Shown here piece by piece: positions 15,650 to 19,722 of a stretch of DNA of 19,722 bases (position 1 is the first letter of the stretch; the number at the start of each line of letters is the position of its first letter). Under the pieces are notes generated by a model that saw nothing but the letters and a program-made list of their open reading frames with translations, made no database searches and was not told the origin of the DNA. Origin of the DNA: Omnitrophica bacterium GWA2_52_8. GTDB taxonomy: Bacteria > Omnitrophota > Omnitrophia > Omnitrophales > Aquincolibacteriaceae. The stretch is taken from NCBI GenBank assembly GCA_001804025.1, contig MHFC01000103.1, positions 62,684 to 82,405 of the forward strand, written 5' to 3'. The translations under genes were made by a program, and so were the position numbers.

Positions 15650-16655
15650 GAATCACCTCGTCCTCGTCAACGGCCAAGGAGCAAGCTATCAGCTTCTGAC
15701 CTAATTTTTCTGCGACAAGAGTCGCTATATCCGGTGTAACATTCAAATATATTTGCATCTTATGCCCTGCCGGGACCGCTCCTGCTGCAATTTTTGTTTG
15801 TTCAATAACAGGCGGAAAGCCCGAGCATAAAGCCAGTGCCCTGGCCATGAGACACGGCAACGGCAACGTTAAGGGCGCCGCCAGCGCATATGTATTCTCA
15901 TCGTAGAGCAGAATTTGCGATTGCATATGAGATAGGATCACGTATCTGCCCCAATCCCGCTGTACCCCCGCGACCTTGCCTTCTTTCCAGAGCCAATGCA
16001 TACGCTGTTGCGTGACTGGATGCTTATATTCTGCAAGGGACAGGCCACTATTTGAAATATCCGCTTTTTTTGAAAAACCAAGATGACTTACATCAAACAC
16101 ACGGCGCTGCCAATCCGGTTCTCCTTTCTGCTCAAAAGTCAGACCTCGTTCGATTTCGCTGACCGGTGCAGAACAAAGCGCAAGAAGCCACGCCGCAGGC
16201 TGGTCTATTTCACACTGTATGTGCAAATCGTTGGCAATTTCTGCAAGCGTTTGCTGGTCCGCTGTCTCGACATGGACTGATGCTGGAATCGTCGCAACAT
16301 TTCTTCTGCTTGTATCAAGAACCATCCGGGCCTTGCCTATTCGTTTCTTAACAGCTTCTTTTAATAGCGCCATTAGTCTTGGGCTTCTGGCTCCCGTCAA
16401 TACGGCTTTGGGAAGGCCATGCGTTGGCAAAAGGACAAAAGCCGGCGGGCACATGTAAACCATTCTGTCGTCGAAGTCAAATTCACAGTAACCCAGCGCA
16501 TCAAGAGCACGGATCACATGACGGCGGACATCGAAATCTATAGTTTCATCCTTATCAAGCTCTCCCGGCAAGGATACTTTCTTAAAAATGTCATTGAACT
16601 GTTCTATGCGCAACTCCGTCCGCGTACTCATAGCGTAAATCAACTGCTCAGACAT
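15642..16655 (-). CDS. Defence-operon protein of unknown function, DruG-like by position
   Basis: 337 residues from the ATG at 16653-16655, preceded by AAAGGCG. No catalytic motif is evident. The N-terminal part contains a helical, winged-helix-like stretch (FDVRRHVIRALDALGYCEFD). The centre includes SLAEYKHPVTQQRMHWLWKE, and the C-terminus has a conserved-looking LPLPCLMARALALCSGFPP followed by YLNVTPDIATLVAEKLGQ. It overlaps the 693-residue gene by 8 bases (ATGTCTGA) and the helicase by 8 (GTGATTGA), which implies coupled translation and a shared complex. The position directly before the helicase matches an uncharacterised subunit of Druantia type II. Function is unknown; helicase partner is an inference. 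Confidence 0.72.
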   Translation of the reverse strand: MSEQLIYAMSTRTELRIEQFNDIFKKVSLPGELDKDETIDFDVRRHVIRALDALGYCEFDFDDRMVYMCPPAFVLLPTHGLPKAVLTGARSPRLMALLKEAVKKRIGKARMVLDTSRRNVATIPASVHVETADQQTLAEIANDLHIQCEIDQPAAWLLALCSAPVSEIERGLTFEQKGEPDWQRRVFDVSHLGFSKKADISNSGLSLAEYKHPVTQQRMHWLWKEGKVAGVQRDWGRYVILSHMQSQILLYDENTYALAAPLTLPLPCLMARALALCSGFPPVIEQTKIAAGAVPAGHKMQIYLNVTPDIATLVAEKLGQKLIACSLAVDEDEVIRD

Positions 16656-18729
16656 TTTGCGCCGCCTTTACATATTTTCGCCACATATCTCTGATTTGAG
16701 GAATTACAGGCTCATCAATAACTTTCCGGTTGTAATACACAATCTCTTTCCATTCGCGGACTGCCTTCCTGTCCTCAAGAGGGATTCCAGGGTTTTGGTT
16801 ATCCGCGGCTTGCCCCATATTTCCGCAGAATACGGCTTCCGATATTTTCCGGGACATCCTGGCAATAGCCCAAACGGGTTTCCACGCTCTGGGTAGCTCT
16901 TCCGATGGCCAGCGGGCAAATTGGCCTGGCCGTGAACCAACAAAAGTAATCCTGCTGGACAGATGAAGCGGCAGCCTTTTGGGGTAAGGAGGAAAAGAAC
17001 CATTGCTTCCGGTATTAACAATGGCACCGCTAACTTTGCCTTTCTGCATTTCTGTTTTGCAAAAATTTCCCGCACTGTCACGGCGTGGTGTTTTATCAAA
17101 CGAAAGCGGGAGGTGCGGTTCCTCAAGCCTGAGCATACGTTTCAAAGTATATTCACCCGAAGCCACCTCAACATGAAGCGGCTGCCCAACAGGCATTTTA
17201 GCTGGAATGCACCAGACCGGAATACCACCATCGAATCTCTTCGCCTTTGCTTTATTAACTGTTACGGCTTCATTTCCCTGGCCGTTATCAATAACAATGT
17301 CCGGCGGAGCAAAAGCGAGGTAAGTATTCCCCATCCCTGTTTTAATACCGCCTCGCAAAAGCAAACGGGCAGATGATGAAACTGACAGAGCATCAATACT
17401 TGGGCATGGCTTTAATGCGTTTTTGCCATGAAACAGTTTCCAGCCAGCAGGCAAACCGGTAACGCTTTCTTCCTGCAATTCCTGGCAACCATCTCTTCCC
17501 CAATTCATAACCGTTTCAATATCCTTGCCATAAGCTGCCACATAGAACTCCATCCCCCGCTCCAGACGCTGTTTTTCTATCCATTCCGAAAAGCCATCGT
17601 GCTTGCCCGAAAGGAATAGCCGCGTTGTGGCACCCCTCAGTTTTGCCCGCCAATGGTGATCTGCGTCGTTCAACTGCACTCCTTCCACCCAATCAAGCGA
17701 TGCCCCGTCAAGCTTAACGGCTGGCTTTGTATCAGAATTCTTTAAAAGCGTAGACCACCCCTGGCACGATTCGTTGCATGACCAAATATTACTATCCCCT
17801 CTCCGTGTAAAATTTAAACCGTCTTCAGGAAAAGTCTTCCCAGTTTTAAAACGAACATAGCATTTGACGGTTCTGGCGAATGTATCGAAAGCAAGACAGA
17901 TCCGCAAACCTGCATGCGTTCTTCGCCTGGCCGTCTCCGTCGCATCCTGCTCCAGGTCTTCAAGGACAGTACCATCCCATTCCTCCAATTCATCCAGCAC
18001 AACATTAATCAAGGCATTCTTTAAAACGAGATCGTCTTTCTTTTCGCTAGTCAGCAATTGACGAGTCCGTTTTTCCAGAACATCCTCGCCATATTTCCTG
18101 AGGATACGGATAATCACTTCGGGCGCAGGAGAATCCACCGGGTCAAGCCCGGCTTCATCAAAAATATTCGGCAAATGTCTTCTTTCATCCTCTGAAATAA
18201 TCGTCTGCGATAGTGGCAAGCCTACCTTCCACCAGCTGCCGCGGATTCTCGCCTCAAAACGCCCAAGCTGTTCATGCTGATCTTCTTTACTCCATTTTTC
18301 GAGATCGTCCCAGAGTTCGATCATTCTGTCAAATGAAGGAAGCCCTCCCGCATCTTCAGCCCTGCCAAGCAGTTTATTTAAACGCGGATAATAGGCGTGA
18401 GGGGCAAAATCGCCCTCCGTCCCGGCCGCAAGCACAAAACAAGCAAGATATGCAATATATGGCGGATATGAAAGGTCTTTTGACCTCCACACTTCCAGCG
18501 CTTGAACGGCTTTTTGACAAAACCCCTGCCTTGTAGCCCACTCAGGACCTGCATTAAGGGCGTTGATAAAATCAAGCATGCCAACTCCGAAAGGAGTGCC
18601 GAGTTTTTCAATAAGCGGCTCATTGACATATAGCAACACTTCCTTCCCGGCTCTTTCTTCATTGAAGAAGTGCTTTGCGATCAATTCATTCCATTGTAGG
18701 CACGAAAGTTTTGATATAATGTCGGGCAT
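16648..18729 (-). CDS. Large defence-operon protein of unknown function, DruF-like by position
   Basis: 693 residues from the ATG at 18727-18729, with only a weak ribosome site. Visible landmarks are an N-terminal WNELIAKHFFNEERAGKEVL (13-32), a central SWWKVGLPLSQTIISEDERR (165-184), an acidic region at about 230-265 and a beta-rich second half with PEDGLNFTRRGDSNIWSCNE near 300-320. No Walker, nuclease or methylase motif, signal peptide or membrane helix is apparent. It follows the 58-residue HTH gene by 69 bases and overlaps the 337-residue gene by 8. A large uncharacterised protein in this place fits one of the extra Druantia type II subunits. I do not assign a biochemical activity. Confidence 0.72.
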   Translation of the reverse strand: MPDIISKLSCLQWNELIAKHFFNEERAGKEVLLYVNEPLIEKLGTPFGVGMLDFINALNAGPEWATRQGFCQKAVQALEVWRSKDLSYPPYIAYLACFVLAAGTEGDFAPHAYYPRLNKLLGRAEDAGGLPSFDRMIELWDDLEKWSKEDQHEQLGRFEARIRGSWWKVGLPLSQTIISEDERRHLPNIFDEAGLDPVDSPAPEVIIRILRKYGEDVLEKRTRQLLTSEKKDDLVLKNALINVVLDELEEWDGTVLEDLEQDATETARRRTHAGLRICLAFDTFARTVKCYVRFKTGKTFPEDGLNFTRRGDSNIWSCNESCQGWSTLLKNSDTKPAVKLDGASLDWVEGVQLNDADHHWRAKLRGATTRLFLSGKHDGFSEWIEKQRLERGMEFYVAAYGKDIETVMNWGRDGCQELQEESVTGLPAGWKLFHGKNALKPCPSIDALSVSSSARLLLRGGIKTGMGNTYLAFAPPDIVIDNGQGNEAVTVNKAKAKRFDGGIPVWCIPAKMPVGQPLHVEVASGEYTLKRMLRLEEPHLPLSFDKTPRRDSAGNFCKTEMQKGKVSGAIVNTGSNGSFPPYPKRLPLHLSSRITFVGSRPGQFARWPSEELPRAWKPVWAIARMSRKISEAVFCGNMGQAADNQNPGIPLEDRKAVREWKEIVYYNRKVIDEPVIPQIRDMWRKYVKAAQNV

Positions 18730-18798
18730 ATCTGACCGTTCTAAATCCGGCTACCGAATCTTTTGCTTAACCGGTTTTTTCCTCCATCAAATGACTGG

Positions 18799-18975
18799 TT
18801 ATTTATTCGATCTCGCTTCAATAAACTTCTCCAAATCTTCAGGTTTAATTCTCCACCTCCCGACCTTCGTGGCTTTGATCTGCTTCAAAACAATAAGCTC
18901 CCTTACTCGCTCTTCGGTCAAGCCAAGGCTTTTCGCTGCTTTATCAACTGTCAGATATCTACTAAGATCAACCAT
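18799..18975 (-). CDS. 58-residue helix-turn-helix (excisionase/MerR-like) protein
   Basis: The reading frame starts at the ATG 18973-18975 and ends with TAA at 18799-18801. It begins MVDLSRYLTVDKAAKSLGLT and continues with a recognition helix EERVRELIVLKQI, a wing KVGRWRIKPEDLEKF and a short tail. This is the HTH_17 layout found in excisionases and small MerR-like regulators. GAGGA lies about 12-16 bases upstream. As the first gene of the defence operon, just after three phased repeats, it is a good candidate for the operon's own regulator. An excisionase role is possible, but no integrase is in the window. The gene is short and easily missed. Confidence 0.78.
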   Translation of the reverse strand: MVDLSRYLTVDKAAKSLGLTEERVRELIVLKQIKATKVGRWRIKPEDLEKFIEARSNK

Positions 18976-18989
18976 TTTATTCTCGTCCT

Positions 18990-19019
18990 CGCGTTCCTTA
19001 CGATTCCCTTTCGTTCCCT
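18990..19019 (-). repeat. Three phased 10-bp repeats in the defence-operon leader
   Basis: On the minus strand the units AGGGAACGAA, AGGGAATCGT and AAGGAACGCG follow each other with an exact period of 10 bases. They begin immediately after the TAAAAT box. One unit per helical turn suits cooperative binding of a small HTH protein on one face. The G-rich units might also act as extra ribosome sites. Confidence 0.5.
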
Positions 19020-19048
19020 ATTTTAGCCAAAAATAAAAAAAATGCGAT
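19020..19048 (-). promoter_or_regulatory. Possible promoter of the defence operon
   Basis: TAAAAT (19020-19025) is a good -10 box. The spacer is an unusual T8-A-T5 tract, and the hexamer 17 bases upstream (ATCGCA) is a poor -35. A weak promoter, perhaps activator-dependent or aided by the bent A/T tract, is inferred. Confidence 0.35.
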
Positions 19049-19420
19049 TGAAAAGTGCCTAGTGGAAAATGGGGTGGCGGAGGAGGGCTGATTTCGCCAC
19101 TCGACGAGATTATGACCTGGCAGAGGGAAAAGCCGGCTTCTGGCTTTTGGGGACGGGTGGAAACGGTAAAAGCACTAATTCCTTGAAAGGGATACATTGA
19201 CCTGCGTACCCAAGATCTGGTTGGACGACCAGTCTTTTCCGCCTTTCACGGACTGGATCATGTAAAAAATCTGGAGGGAAGATTCCCAGGGCAACTCTAT
19301 CTTGACCCCGCAAAGGGCTGCGCCACTCGTCTTGCTCACCGATGAATATCCGAAGCAGTAGTGCAGTAGTAAGGAACGGGCTAAGAAAAAGCAGGTAGAG
19401 GCGCCCGCTTCAGCCTGAAC
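19049..19420. other. Intergenic region with no convincing gene
   Basis: Both strands lack a credible coding sequence. It includes a stem AAAAGCC/GGCTTTT (19128-19134, 19142-19148) with a four-T tail, possibly a weak terminator. It also has a two-copy tandem GCAGTAGT (19355-19370). I found no tRNA or attachment site that I could defend. Confidence 0.4.
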
Positions 19421-19722
19421 CTAACGAGGAGAACCGGGTAGTGACCTCATTTCTGATTGAGAATTTAAGACGTTCAATTCGTTTTGCATAATGGCCTGCG
19501 CATTATGCCGGCTTCCGTCCGGGAAAATGATCTGATACGGTTCCCCGCTCTTCTTTGATCCGCTTAGAACTTTTGCCACGAAATCCTCATCCGTATCTAT
19601 TACCTCATGATATGTTTTGTACCACCACCCGAGTTTCCATCTCAGAAACCGGGCCGCGTCAGATCCATTATAAGTTGAGCCGTTTCGATAAAGCTTGGCA
19701 TCTGAAGACCGGATTCTGTATA
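19421..19722 (-). CDS. DUF5329-like protein, C-terminal part only
   Basis: The minus strand is open from the window edge to the TAG at 19421-19423, giving 99 residues with no start in view. The segment KLYRNGSTYNGSDAARFLR followed by FVAKVLSGSKKSGEPYQIIF and a DGS...A...L ending fits the DUF5329 pattern (variable RNGxxYxxxxAAxFLRxK and SGxPYxIxF). Members are short, usually secreted, proteins of unknown function. The N-terminus with any signal peptide lies beyond the window. It is separated from the defence operon by about 450 bp and is transcribed in the same direction, so it probably marks the flank of the island. Confidence 0.65.
   Translation of the reverse strand, partial: YRIRSSDAKLYRNGSTYNGSDAARFLRWKLGWWYKTYHEVIDTDEDFVAKVLSGSKKSGEPYQIIFPDGSRHNAQAIMQNELNVLNSQSEMRSLPGSPR

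Noticed and set aside
7244..18975. DISARM classification
   Set aside because: The helicase and DUF1998 parts are in one chain, and no phospholipase D-type nuclease gene is present.
18563..19036. A 157-codon open frame on the plus strand
   Set aside because: It overlaps the starts of the 693-residue and 58-residue minus-strand genes, whose frames make better proteins.
19110..19313. A 67-codon minus-strand frame
   Set aside because: The composition looks random, there is no ribosome site, and it overlaps a hairpin.
19355..19370. Tandem GCAGTAGT as a repeat array
   Set aside because: There are only two 8-base copies, which can occur by chance.

Overview
The window looks like accessory DNA from a bacterial genome or mobile element: part of a conjugative or mobilisable module on the left, a regulator-rich middle, and a long defence operon on the right. 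All large genes of the first and last parts lie on the minus strand. Start codons preceded by strong AAGGAGG-type ribosome sites, sigma70-like promoters and a LacI repressor point to a bacterium of moderate GC content. I cannot name the phylum with confidence.

Left, 1-2506 (minus strand): a short operon of a small membrane/zinc protein, a replication-relaxation family protein, and a VirD4/TraD/TraG-type coupling ATPase cut by the window edge. A near-consensus promoter (TTGAGA-N17-TATAAT) reads into it. It overlaps a promoter facing the other way that serves an XRE-cupin regulator (2739-3305). Paired AGTGCAAA repeats lie inside this shared control region.

Middle, 2507-7157: the XRE-cupin gene, two small unknown genes (3267-3572, 3562-3921), a structured gene-free stretch, a zinc-ribbon protein (4495-4890), a LacI-family repressor (5301-6377) with a perfect 9-bp inverted repeat in its promoter region, a small unknown protein, and a 71-residue XRE protein facing the defence operon. 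One leader (3933-3982) can form a 12-bp stem that buries the ribosome site of the gene behind it.

Right, 7244-18975 (minus strand): about 11.7 kb of tightly packed genes, in transcription order: a 58-residue helix-turn-helix protein; a 693-residue unknown; a 337-residue unknown; a 1916-residue helicase with a DUF1998-like cysteine-rich C-terminus; a 361-residue RecB/Cas4-like PD-(D/E)XK nuclease with four iron-sulfur-type cysteines; a cytosine-5 DNA methyltransferase; and a Vsr mismatch endonuclease. From the 693-residue gene to vsr, neighbours overlap by 4 to 8 bases or are separated by 3 to 4, so they are probably translated together. A giant DUF1998 helicase plus a cytosine methylase plus two unknown proteins best matches Druantia type II (DruM, DruF, DruG, DruE). 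The Cas4-like nuclease and Vsr are not part of that published core as I recall it, so this may be an extended variant. A plausible division of labour, all inferred: the methylase marks self DNA, the helicase and its partners find and translocate on foreign DNA, the nuclease cuts it, and Vsr repairs T:G mismatches caused by deamination of 5-methylcytosine.

Right edge, 19421-19722: the C-terminal end of a DUF5329-like protein, probably a return to ordinary genes.
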